DNA of 7,266 bases, taken from assembly GCA_016206725.1 (NCBI GenBank), contig JACQRA010000046.1, forward strand, positions 1 to 7,266, in the 5' to 3' direction. The translations under genes were made by a program, and so were the position numbers. The DNA is from Candidatus Omnitrophota bacterium. Lineage in GTDB: Bacteria; Omnitrophota; Gorgyraeia; Aquiviventales; Aquiviventaceae. This document shows positions 1-6,689 of the stretch, piece by piece (position 1 is the first letter of the stretch; each line of letters begins with the position of its first letter). The notes beneath the pieces are model-generated. The model searched no databases and was not told where the DNA came from. It worked only from the letters and a program-made list of their open reading frames with translations.

Positions 1-1
1 C

Positions 2-622
2 TTAGGGACGGTGGCTGTGTGGGTTGACGTCATTGTGACCAAGCCCGCGGGCCGCAACCTGGGCTTCTTGTGGATGGGGATGGGACTCGCGTGTTACTTC
101 TGGTATCGCCGTCAGCAGAAGCTGCCGGCGACGGGCCGAGTGCAGCTGGAAAAGCTCACGCTGCCCGGCTATCAAGAGATTCCCATCAAGAAAATTCTCG
201 TACCGACGATTGACTCCTCGATCAACGAGACAGTTCAGTTTGCCGCCAAGCTGGCGAAATTCCACGGGGCCGATCTCTCCGCGCTGCACGTCATTGAGAT
301 CCCCCCCTCGCTGCCGCTGGACACGTTCTTCCCGGAGAAATTGGCGGTGGCTGATTCCATGATGGAACAGGCGCAAGCCATTGGGCGGGAGTATGAAATT
401 CCTGTTGAGGCGCAGATCAAGCAATCGCGATTTGCGGGCGAGACGATCGTTGAGCTGGCGAAGGACGACCACTACGACCTGATTATCCTGAAAGACAAGC
501 CGCGCTTGCTCTCCACCGCGCCCGGCCGCTCCACGTTCGGCACGACCGTCGAGTACGTCATGAAAAACGCCCCCTGCCGCGTCTGGCTCATGACGGGGAA
601 ATCTGGAGCTCCTCAAGGATAG
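2..622 (+). CDS. Amino-acid permease-like protein, C-terminal part with universal stress protein domain (5'-truncated)
   Basis: The reading frame is open to the left edge, so this is the 3' end of a longer gene; the GTG at 11 is probably an internal codon, not the start. The first ~35 residues resemble the last transmembrane helix of APC-type amino acid permeases: a polar PAGR stretch, then a hydrophobic segment (about 58-108, LGFLWMGMGLACYFW) followed by YRRQQ, a positive-inside end. After a linker, a universal stress protein (UspA-like) domain begins near 185 (KKILVPTIDSS) and runs to the end, finishing with FGTTVEYVMKNAPCRVWLM. Permease-Usp fusions are a known architecture; the Usp part would be cytoplasmic. 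The usual ATP-binding GxxG preceding the GS/GT pair is not visible (KDKPRLL instead), so nucleotide binding is doubtful. The gene converges on lpxB and overlaps it by 35 bases. Usp assignment is good; the permease assignment rests on a short tail, and the substrate is unknown. Confidence 0.75.
   Translation, partial: LGTVAVWVDVIVTKPAGRNLGFLWMGMGLACYFWYRRQQKLPATGRVQLEKLTLPGYQEIPIKKILVPTIDSSINETVQFAAKLAKFHGADLSALHVIEIPPSLPLDTFFPEKLAVADSMMEQAQAIGREYEIPVEAQIKQSRFAGETIVELAKDDHYDLIILKDKPRLLSTAPGRSTFGTTVEYVMKNAPCRVWLMTGKSGAPQG
563..584 (-). terminator. Weak candidate intrinsic terminator after lpxB
   Basis: Read on the minus strand just after the lpxB stop codon (588-590), AGACGC (584-579) can pair with GCGTTT (570-565), one pair being G-U, around an 8-base loop, and a run of five T (567-563) follows. 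The stem uses three of those T, leaving a very short U tail. It lies inside the coding sequence of the convergent gene, so it may be fortuitous. Confidence 0.2.
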
Positions 623-1733
623 CCTGCGCCGTGCGCTCCACGGCGCCGGGGGGGCCGAGCGCTTCGCGTACTTCCCGAAGTTCTCTCCGCATCACGTCTC
701 GACGCTGATCAGACCGTAATAGCTCCACCATCTCCCGCGCGATGCGTGGCGGTGTGGCGCGATACTGCACGTATTCCGGAACCACCTCGCTCCCGGCGAT
801 GACGTTGACCATCGCGACGTGCGGCACACGGATCACGGCCTTTGCCGCGAGATAGGTCAGCAGCGAGGTGCGATACACGACCACCATCGGAACCTCCGCC
901 AGTGCCGCTTCCAGCGTCGCGGTTCCCGAGGCGACCACGGCGGCCTCCATCACGCGGAGGCACTCCTCGATCGGACGGTCCGAGAGGAGGATGTCCGCCG
1001 TCGAATGACTGACCGCGTCCTGAAACAGGTCCGAAGCCGTCCCGGGGGCTTTCGGTAGCACGAACTGCATCCCGGGCATCCGCCAGGCGATGCGCGAGGC
1101 TGCCGCCAGCATCATCGGCAGGTGACGTCGGATCTCTTGCGCGCGGGAGCCCGGCAGCAATCCGACCGTGACGCGCCAAGGATTCAGTCCGAGGGCGGCT
1201 GCGGCGTGGTCGCGGGGGATCGCCGAACTGGTGGTGTCAACCAGGGGATGGCCGACCCAGGTCGCCGGAATCCCTCGGTCGCGATACCAGGCTTCTTCAA
1301 AGCGGAACAACACCAGCATCCGATCCACATACCGGCGTACCCACCGCAGGCGGAACGCTCCCCAGGCCCAGATTTGAGGGCTGACGTAATAGACGACACG
1401 GCATCCCGCGGCCTTGGCGAGGGGGGCGATGAATGGCAGGTTGAAATCGCCGAAATCCACGAGCACGACGAGGCGGGGTTTTATCCGCGCAAGGTGTTCG
1501 CGCAAGAGCGCCCTGGCGCGGGTCAAGCGCTGCAGGTGTCTGATCGCATCGAAGGGGCCGATCGAGGCGGTTTGCGTCAGCTCATCAAGCGCGTCCATGC
1601 CGGCCTGACGCATCCGCGGCCCGCCAAGGCCGGTGAAGGTCAACGTGGCATCGCGTCGCTTCAGGGCGTCGATGACTGCGGCAGCCCGCGCATCACCGGA
1701 GGGATCGCCCGCCACGAAGCAAATCTGCGCCAT
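588..1733 (-). CDS. lpxB: Lipid-A-disaccharide synthase LpxB
   Basis: LpxB (glycosyltransferase family 19) joins UDP-2,3-diacylglucosamine to lipid X, giving the tetra-acyl disaccharide 1-phosphate core of lipid A and UDP, at the inner face of the cytoplasmic membrane. The 381-residue length matches the family (E. coli about 382). Visible hallmarks in order: AGDPSGD (8-14, usually AGEASGD), VDFGDFN (92-98, corresponding to the IDAPDFN stretch with the essential Asp), YYVSPQIWAW (115-124), VGHPLVD (160-166), LLPGSRAQEI (192-201), ASGTATLE (268-275) and NVIAGSEVVPE (310-320). The usual PFE before the GHPLVD block reads RFE here. The only good start is ATG at 1733-1731; no Shine-Dalgarno is visible, and an octamer repeat array begins 6 bases upstream. 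It follows a Gfo/Idh/MocA dehydrogenase in the same direction and overlaps the convergent permease gene by 35 bases at its 3' end. The identification is firm. Confidence 0.96.
   Translation of the reverse strand: MAQICFVAGDPSGDARAAAVIDALKRRDATLTFTGLGGPRMRQAGMDALDELTQTASIGPFDAIRHLQRLTRARALLREHLARIKPRLVVLVDFGDFNLPFIAPLAKAAGCRVVYYVSPQIWAWGAFRLRWVRRYVDRMLVLFRFEEAWYRDRGIPATWVGHPLVDTTSSAIPRDHAAAALGLNPWRVTVGLLPGSRAQEIRRHLPMMLAAASRIAWRMPGMQFVLPKAPGTASDLFQDAVSHSTADILLSDRPIEECLRVMEAAVVASGTATLEAALAEVPMVVVYRTSLLTYLAAKAVIRVPHVAMVNVIAGSEVVPEYVQYRATPPRIAREMVELLRSDQRRDVMRRELREVREALGPPGAVERTAQAILEELQISPS
626..646 (+). other. Perfect 8-bp-stem hairpin just past the permease/Usp stop codon
   Basis: GCGCCGTG (626-633) and CACGGCGC (639-646) are exact reverse complements around the 5-base loop CGCTC. 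The hairpin starts 3 bases after the TAG stop at 620-622 of the plus-strand gene. It is GC-rich and should be stable, but is followed by a G run rather than a U tract, so it is not a canonical intrinsic terminator. It could protect the mRNA 3' end or be chance, because it also encodes the lpxB C-terminal region (AVERTAQ) on the other strand. Confidence 0.4.
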
Positions 1734-1739
1734 AAGATA

Positions 1740-1836
1740 GTGATTAGGTGATTAGGTGATTAGGTGATTGAGAAAACACAACCTCAGCTCGCAGCATCTT
1801 TTGCTTAATCACTCAATTACTCAATCACTTAATCAC
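1740..1836. repeat. Inverted pair of four-unit octamer arrays (GTGATTAG-like) in the dehydrogenase-lpxB gap
   Basis: The left arm (1740-1771) is four head-to-tail octamers: GTGATTAG three times, then GTGATTGA. The right arm (1805-1836) is four octamers of the complementary sense: TTAATCAC, TCAATTAC, TCAATCAC, TTAATCAC. They flank a 33-base spacer (1772-1804). Paired as a hairpin, 25 of 32 positions are Watson-Crick. In plus-strand RNA the other seven are five G-U and two A-C; in minus-strand RNA (the direction of the flanking genes) they are two G-U and five A-C. The right arm contains the TGA stop of the dehydrogenase (1835-1833) and the left arm ends 6 bases before the lpxB ATG. The sequence is AT-rich against GC-rich surroundings, suggesting insertion or slippage expansion. 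No U tract marks it as an intrinsic terminator. Confidence 0.9.
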
Positions 1837-2762
1837 CCCTTGGTTTGGCGCATGGCGCGCTCGATGTCAAGGGCGAGCGCCAGGGCCTGTCGGCCCGCCT
1901 CACCGGGAATGAGGGGAGGGGTGGAGGTGCGAACGGCGTGAAGAAAGGCGGCGAGCTCTTCGTTCAGCGGCGGGCGTCGGTCCACCGGCAGCGTCTCCCG
2001 GCGGATCGTGTGGTCAACCTTGCGGGCCAGTTCCACCGACTGATCCTTCGAGTCAATCGACATGTAACCATCCTCTTGAAACACCCGGAAGCGGCGCAGG
2101 GTTTCATCGCTGACTCGGCTGGCGGTGAGATTGGCGACACAGCCGGTTGGAAACGTCAGACGGGCATTCGCGATATCCTCGCTCTGGGAGAGCACGGAAA
2201 CGCCCACGGCGTCAATGCGCGACGGGGTCGTTCCGACGACGTCCAACACGAGATCCAGGTCATGAATCATGACATCGAGAATGACGCTGACGTCCAGGCC
2301 GCGGAAGGGATACGGCGAGAGGCGATGGACTTCGATAAAGCGGGGGTGGGTGAGGTGACGCTTGGCCTCCTGGATGGCGGAGTTGAACCGCTCGATGTGG
2401 CCGACTTGGAGGCTGACGCGCCGGCGGCGCGCCAAGTCGATGAGCTGATCGGCCCCCTCCAGGCTTTCCGCAAGGGGTTTCTCCATCAACACATGGAGGC
2501 CGGCTTCCAAGAGCTGCTTGCCCACCGTCGCATGGCTCGAGGTAGGCGTCGCCACACTGGCGGCCTCTGCCAGTCCTTTCAGCTCCCCAGGGGACGCGAC
2601 CGCCTGGCAGCCAAGCTGTGTCGCGAGCGCCTGAGCTTTCGCCTGGTCGAGGTCGCAGACGGCGACCAGCTTGACATGCGGGAGTGTGGCATAAATCTGC
2701 GCGTGGAGGGCGCCGACATGCCCGACCCCCACCACCGCGACGCGGACCGTCGAATGGGTCAT
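1833..2762 (-). CDS. Gfo/Idh/MocA-family NAD(P)-dependent dehydrogenase, possibly GnnA-like (UDP-GlcNAc 3-dehydrogenase)
   Basis: A 309-residue protein with an N-terminal Rossmann fold and the family's C-terminal alpha/beta domain. Visible: GVGHVG nucleotide-binding loop (12-17), acidic end of beta-2 in VCDLDQ (35-40), MEKPLAES (93-100) with the family EKP motif, GHIERFNSA (121-129), and DVMIHDLDL (163-171) with the usual catalytic-region HD pair. Such enzymes oxidise or reduce sugar or polyol hydroxyls. A relative next to lpxA/lpxB, GnnA of Acidithiobacillus ferrooxidans, oxidises the 3-OH of UDP-GlcNAc before transamination by GnnB for 3-amino lipid A. The position directly upstream of lpxB fits that role, but no aminotransferase is in the window and substrate specificity cannot be read from these motifs. 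The frame has a stop upstream and no other ATG, GTG or TTG before 2762, so the start is firm. There is no good Shine-Dalgarno. The family assignment is firm; the GnnA role is inference. Confidence 0.9.
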   Translation of the reverse strand: MTHSTVRVAVVGVGHVGALHAQIYATLPHVKLVAVCDLDQAKAQALATQLGCQAVASPGELKGLAEAASVATPTSSHATVGKQLLEAGLHVLMEKPLAESLEGADQLIDLARRRRVSLQVGHIERFNSAIQEAKRHLTHPRFIEVHRLSPYPFRGLDVSVILDVMIHDLDLVLDVVGTTPSRIDAVGVSVLSQSEDIANARLTFPTGCVANLTASRVSDETLRRFRVFQEDGYMSIDSKDQSVELARKVDHTIRRETLPVDRRPPLNEELAAFLHAVRTSTPPLIPGEAGRQALALALDIERAMRQTKG

Positions 2763-2769
2763 GTCTCGG

Positions 2770-2799
2770 AGTCTAACAGACGGCGTTGCCCGCCGTCAA
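2770..2799 (-). promoter_or_regulatory. Putative sigma70-like promoter for the dehydrogenase-lpxB pair
   Basis: On the minus strand TTGACG (2799-2794) matches the -35 consensus at five of six bases. With an 18-base spacer it is followed by TAGACT (2775-2770), four of six to the -10 consensus, preceded by TG one base upstream (extended -10). The expected transcript start falls at about 2764-2762, on or beside the dehydrogenase ATG, which would give a leaderless mRNA. Prediction from sequence only. Confidence 0.5.
2779..2797. promoter_or_regulatory. Palindrome GACGGCG-N5-CGCCGTC in the divergent promoter region
   Basis: The arms 2779-2785 and 2791-2797 are perfect reverse complements with a 5-base centre (TTGCC). 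The palindrome covers the plus-strand -35 candidate and lies mainly between the minus-strand -35 and -10, overlapping the -35. It is placed where a dimeric repressor could control both genes, but no regulator gene is in the window and GC-rich palindromes can occur by chance. Confidence 0.35.
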
Positions 2800-2814
2800 C
2801 TTCCGTGGTAGAAT
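2786..2814 (+). promoter_or_regulatory. Putative sigma70-like promoter for the msbA-type gene
   Basis: TTGCCC (2786-2791, four of six to -35) is followed after exactly 17 bases by TAGAAT (2809-2814, five of six to -10), with TG at 2806-2807 forming an extended -10. Transcription would start at about 2821-2824, leaving 2-5 bases before the ATG at 2826. No Shine-Dalgarno lies between them, consistent with leaderless translation. Prediction from sequence only. Confidence 0.5.
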
Positions 2815-2825
2815 AGCACCCCTAT

Positions 2826-4670
2826 ATGCGCGCCTACTTACGGCTTTTCCAATTCGTCCGACCTCACCTAGGTGTCTTCGGGGTGGCGGTGCTGTGCATG
2901 CTGGGCTCCACGCTGCTCAATGGGGCCCAGGTCGGGGCCTTCATTCCCTTGATCGACCGGGTGGCCAACAACCATTTACTCCCCACCTTGGAGTGGTTTC
3001 CGGGGTGGCTGAATGGGTTCATTGTGTGGTTGAACAGTCTGCCGCAGCTCGCCCTGGTCAACATCTTTGCGGTGGCCATCCCCTTGCTGTTCCTCTTCAA
3101 AAGCCTCTTCGAGTTCCTGCAGACGTTCTTCATGAGCGACGCCTCCCAGCGGGTCGTCCGGGACCTGCGTCAGAAGATGTTCGACAAGTTCACCTCCCTT
3201 TCGCTCGATTACCACCACCATCATGCGACCGGCTCGACCATGTCGCGGATTATGTACGACACCGGCATCGTCCAGAACTCTCTCACCGAGGGGCTGACCG
3301 ATCTGCTCTATCAGCCCTTCCAGATCGCGGTGTACCTCGCCATCGTCTTGCGCATCAACTGGAAGCTGGCCGTCACGACCCTGATCGTCATTCCCATCAT
3401 CGCCCTGGTGACGGTCTCCATCGGCCGACTCCTCAAGAAATACTCCCGTCAAGCCCAGGTCGTCATGGGGCAGCTCAATTCGACTCTCCTCGAATCGATC
3501 ACAGGGATTCAGGTCATCCAGGCCTTTCAAATGGAGCACGATGCCCGGGTGAAGTTCGCCTCGACGAACGAACGCTCGTACCGGATCAATCGCAAGATTC
3601 AAAAACGGATGAATCTCCTCACCCCCCTGACGGATTTCTTCGGGGCCGTGGGGGCGTCGTTCGTCTTCTGGTACGGCTGCCGACAGGTCTTAACCGGTTC
3701 CATGACCCTGGGAACCTTCACGGCCTTCTTCGCGGCGATGATGTTCCTGATTCGTCCCTTCAAGCGCTTGGCAAAACTCCACAGCGTCAATCAGCAGACC
3801 GTCGCCGCGGCCACGCGGGTCTTCGAGATCCTCGATTTGCCTCCGACGATTCAGGAACATCCCAAGGCCAAGACCCTCCCGCCGCTTCGACACGAGATTG
3901 TCTATGACAAGGTGTCGTTTCAATATGAGGATCAGCCCGTGCTGCGGGGCATTTCGCTCACCATTCCTCATGGGCAGATCCTCGCCCTGGTCGGGCCCAG
4001 CGGGGGAGGCAAGACCACCCTGGCCAATCTCTTGCCTCGCTTTTTCGATCCGACTGCGGGACGCGTCCTGCTTGACGGGGTGGATCTGCGCCATGTCACG
4101 CTGAGTTCCTTGCGCAGCCAGATCGGCACGGTGACCCAGGAGACGACCCTCTTCAACGACACGGTCCGCGCGAATCTCGCGGTAGGCAATCCGGCGGCGA
4201 GCCTTGCGGAGATTGTCGAGGCCGCCAAAGCGGCGAATGCGCATCCCTTTATCAGCCGCATGCCCAAAGGCTATGACACCGTCGTGGGCGAGCGGGGCAG
4301 TCTCCTCTCCGGCGGCGAGCGGCAGCGCCTCGCGATCGCGCGGGCGATCTTGAAAAATCCCCCGGTTCTGATCTTGGATGAAGCGACGAGCCAGCTTGAT
4401 GCGCAGTCCGAGCGGCTCATCACCGAAGCGTTGGAACGGATCTGCCAGGAGAGGACGGTGCTCCTGATCGCGCACCGGCTCTCCACCGTTCGTTTGGCCC
4501 ATCGGATCGTGGTGATCCAAGAGGGCCGCATTGTGGAACAGGGCAGTCACGACGAGCTGCTCAAGACCAGCGCGTTGTATCGACGGTTCTGCGAGCTGCA
4601 GCTCCTTCAGCCGAAGGGCTCGCTCGGAGAATCCCATCAGGCGCCTCGCGATCTCTCGCCTAGGCCCTGA
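2826..4670 (+). CDS. msbA: ABC exporter of the MsbA type (lipid A flippase/permease and ATPase)
   Basis: A 614-residue half-transporter with fused membrane and ATPase domains, slightly longer than E. coli MsbA (582). MsbA dimers flip the lipid A precursor to the periplasmic leaflet of the inner membrane using ATP. Six hydrophobic segments are visible at about 16-38, 74-98, 158-176, 179-200, 270-287 and 294-310. The ATPase domain (about 355-590) has Walker A GPSGGGKTT (390-398), Q-loop Gln438, signature LSGGE (494-498), Walker B VLILDE (514-519), D-loop SQLD (522-525) and switch His550. All residues needed for ATP hydrolysis appear intact. An HHHH run (130-133) sits in the first cytoplasmic region. 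An in-frame TAG at 2814-2816 forces the start to 2826 or later, and the N-terminus aligns with the family there. Divergent from a lipid A operon, which supports the MsbA role, but other lipid or peptide exporters share these motifs, so the substrate is inferred. Confidence 0.88.
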   Translation: MRAYLRLFQFVRPHLGVFGVAVLCMLGSTLLNGAQVGAFIPLIDRVANNHLLPTLEWFPGWLNGFIVWLNSLPQLALVNIFAVAIPLLFLFKSLFEFLQTFFMSDASQRVVRDLRQKMFDKFTSLSLDYHHHHATGSTMSRIMYDTGIVQNSLTEGLTDLLYQPFQIAVYLAIVLRINWKLAVTTLIVIPIIALVTVSIGRLLKKYSRQAQVVMGQLNSTLLESITGIQVIQAFQMEHDARVKFASTNERSYRINRKIQKRMNLLTPLTDFFGAVGASFVFWYGCRQVLTGSMTLGTFTAFFAAMMFLIRPFKRLAKLHSVNQQTVAAATRVFEILDLPPTIQEHPKAKTLPPLRHEIVYDKVSFQYEDQPVLRGISLTIPHGQILALVGPSGGGKTTLANLLPRFFDPTAGRVLLDGVDLRHVTLSSLRSQIGTVTQETTLFNDTVRANLAVGNPAASLAEIVEAAKAANAHPFISRMPKGYDTVVGERGSLLSGGERQRLAIARAILKNPPVLILDEATSQLDAQSERLITEALERICQERTVLLIAHRLSTVRLAHRIVVIQEGRIVEQGSHDELLKTSALYRRFCELQLLQPKGSLGESHQAPRDLSPRP

Positions 4671-4714
4671 GGATACCCCGTTAGAGACGCGCAGAAAGGT
4701 AAGGGTTCATCACC

Positions 4715-5458
4715 ATGGGCGCCTCACCACTCATTCAGCAGCTCCTTGATGCGGGGGTGCATTTCGGCCACCAGACCAAGCGCTGGAATCCGAAGATGAA
4801 ACCGTTCATCTTCGGAAGCCGCGCAGGCATCCATGTCATCGACCTGGAGCAAACCGAGCAGCGTCTCCTGCGGGCGGGGGAGGCGGTCGAGCAGTTCGCC
4901 GCCAAAGGCGCCCTCGTCCTCTTCGTGGGAACGAAGAAGCAAGCCAAGCGGGTCGTGGAAGAGGCGGCGGCGCGCTGCGGTATGCCCTGCGTCACGACGC
5001 GATGGATGGGCGGGACCCTGACGAACTATGCGGTGATGAAGCGCAACATCGATCGGCTGCTGTTGCTGCGCAAGCAACGAGAAGAGGGCTATTTCTCGCG
5101 CCTCTCCAAGAAAGACAGCATCCGGCTCGAGCGCGAGCTTGAGCGCCTCGAGGAGACCTACTCGGGCCTCGCCTCCATGGATCGGTTGCCGGCGTGCCTC
5201 TACATCATCGATCCGAAGCGAGAACAGAACGCAGTGCGGGAAGCGAATCGGCTGCAGATTCCGATTGTGGCGATTTGTGACACCAATGCCGATCCCGACG
5301 TGATCAGCTATTCGATTCCCGGCAATGACGATGCCATCCGCTCCGTGCGGCTGATCACCGCCTTCATGGCGGATCGCGTGGAAGCCGGACGCCGTCAGGC
5401 GATGGCGGTGACACCCGTCTCTCCGCAGCCGGTCTCATCTGAGGCGGTGGAGTCGTGA
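4715..5458 (+). CDS. rpsB: 30S ribosomal protein S2
   Basis: S2 binds the 16S rRNA head/body junction late in 30S assembly and is needed for S1 binding. The 247-residue length is normal. Family hallmarks: AGVHFGHQTKRWNPKM (13-28), FGSRAGIHVIDL (33-44), VGTKKQA (71-77), RWMGGTLTN (96-104), then toward the C-terminus YIIDPKREQNAV, IPIVAICDTNADPD and IPGNDDA, all typical of S2. The ATG at 4715 has an AAGGG Shine-Dalgarno-like sequence (4701-4705) nine bases upstream. The 44-base gap behind the msbA-type gene holds no clear terminator or consensus promoter, so rpsB may be read through from the exporter gene or from a promoter inside its 3' end. The last ~15 residues are a non-conserved tail. Its stop TGA (5456-5458) lies 2 bases before the favoured tsf start. 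Confidence 0.98.
   Translation: MGASPLIQQLLDAGVHFGHQTKRWNPKMKPFIFGSRAGIHVIDLEQTEQRLLRAGEAVEQFAAKGALVLFVGTKKQAKRVVEEAAARCGMPCVTTRWMGGTLTNYAVMKRNIDRLLLLRKQREEGYFSRLSKKDSIRLERELERLEETYSGLASMDRLPACLYIIDPKREQNAVREANRLQIPIVAICDTNADPDVISYSIPGNDDAIRSVRLITAFMADRVEAGRRQAMAVTPVSPQPVSSEAVES
5449..5452 (+). promoter_or_regulatory. Shine-Dalgarno GGAG deciding the tsf start
   Basis: GGAG at 5449-5452, inside the end of rpsB, is 8 bases from the ATG at 5461 but only 2 from the alternative GTG at 5455. This spacing favours ATG 5461. A weaker GAGG at 5441-5444 could serve the GTG. Confidence 0.55.
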
Positions 5459-5460
5459 CG

Positions 5461-5924
<464 letters not shown>

Positions 5925-5928
<4 letters not shown>

Positions 5929-6689
5929 CGGCCACGTCCTCCAAGCGCCCGGCGACACGCAGCGTCAGCTCGACGGCGAAGTACCGTCGCATCGTCTTGA
6001 AACTGAGCGGGGAGGCGTTGCAAGGCAAGCTGGGATTCGGGATTGACCCGCAGGTGTTGGAGGCGCTGGCCCGCCAGATCAAAGACGTCAAGGATCTCGG
6101 GGTGGAGGTCACCGTCGTCGTGGGAGGTGGCAACATCTTCCGGGGCTTGAGCACCTCCTCCGCGACCGGCATGGAGCGGGCTACGGCGGATTACATGGGG
6201 ATGATCGCCACCGCCATCAACGGCCTCGCCCTCCAAGACGCCCTGGAGCGCGCCGGCGTCCCCACGCGGGTCCAGAGTGCGATTGAAATCGCCAAGATCG
6301 CCGAGCCCTACATCCGTCGTCGCGCGATGCGCCATCTTGAGAAGGGCCGCGTGGTGATCTTCATCGGAGGGATCGGCAGCCCGTTCTTCACCACCGACAC
6401 CACGGCGGCGTTGCGCGCAATCGAAATCGGGGCCCAGGTGGTGCTCAAGGCGACGAACGTGGACGGCGTCTACTCCGCCGATCCGCAAAAAGATCGCACC
6501 GCCAAGAAATTCAGCCGGGTCAGCTTCATGGAGGTCCTCAAGCGTCGGCTCCACGTCATGGACGCCACGGCGGTGAGCCTGTGCATGGACAATAACCTGC
6601 CGATCATTGTCTTTAATCTTCATCAAGCCGGCAACATCCGACGGGCGGTCTGCGGCGAATCCGTCGGCACCATGGTGGCTAATCGATGA
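5925..6689 (+). CDS. pyrH: Uridylate (UMP) kinase PyrH
   Basis: PyrH phosphorylates UMP to UDP with ATP, in pyrimidine nucleotide synthesis. It is a cytoplasmic, usually hexameric member of the amino acid kinase fold, commonly activated by GTP and inhibited by UTP. Visible motifs: KLSGEALQG (26-34), VVVGGGNIFRG (64-74), YMGMIATAING (90-100), GIGSPFFTTDTTA (149-161) and VLKATNVDGVYSADP (173-187). The middle motif usually reads GTGNPxFTTD; here it has Ile and Ser at the variable places. At 254 residues it is about 13 longer than the E. coli enzyme, owing mainly to a Ser/Thr/basic N-terminal tail (residues 2-18). The start is the ATG of an ATGA overlap with the tsf stop, with GGAG (5911-5914) ten bases before it, and there is no other plausible start before KLSGE. 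It overlaps frr by another ATGA. Confidence 0.97.

Noticed and set aside
1740..1836. CRISPR array or intrinsic terminator in the repeat region
   Set aside because: Units are 8 bases with no spacers between them, unlike CRISPR, and no U tract follows the hairpin in either direction.
1845..2816. A 323-codon open frame on the plus strand opposite the dehydrogenase
   Set aside because: It mirrors the dehydrogenase in a GC-rich region; its product is Arg/Gly/His-rich with no recognisable motif, while the minus-strand frame shows full family motifs.
3212..3226. HHHH run in the exporter as a metal-binding site
   Set aside because: A four-His run in a cytoplasmic coupling region is not a recognised metal site, and the rest of the protein is a standard exporter.
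2786..3907. A 373-codon frame overlapping the start of the exporter gene in another frame
   Set aside because: Product is Pro/Arg/His-rich with no membrane segments or motifs, whereas the 2826 frame shows the complete exporter.
3690..4637. A 315-codon open frame on the minus strand opposite the exporter ATPase domain
   Set aside because: Same cause: the plus strand encodes an intact ATPase domain, and the antisense product is low-complexity in charged residues.
4671..4714. Promoter or S2-responsive leader directly before rpsB
   Set aside because: No convincing -35/-10 pair and too short for a structured leader; only a Shine-Dalgarno-like AAGGG can be supported.
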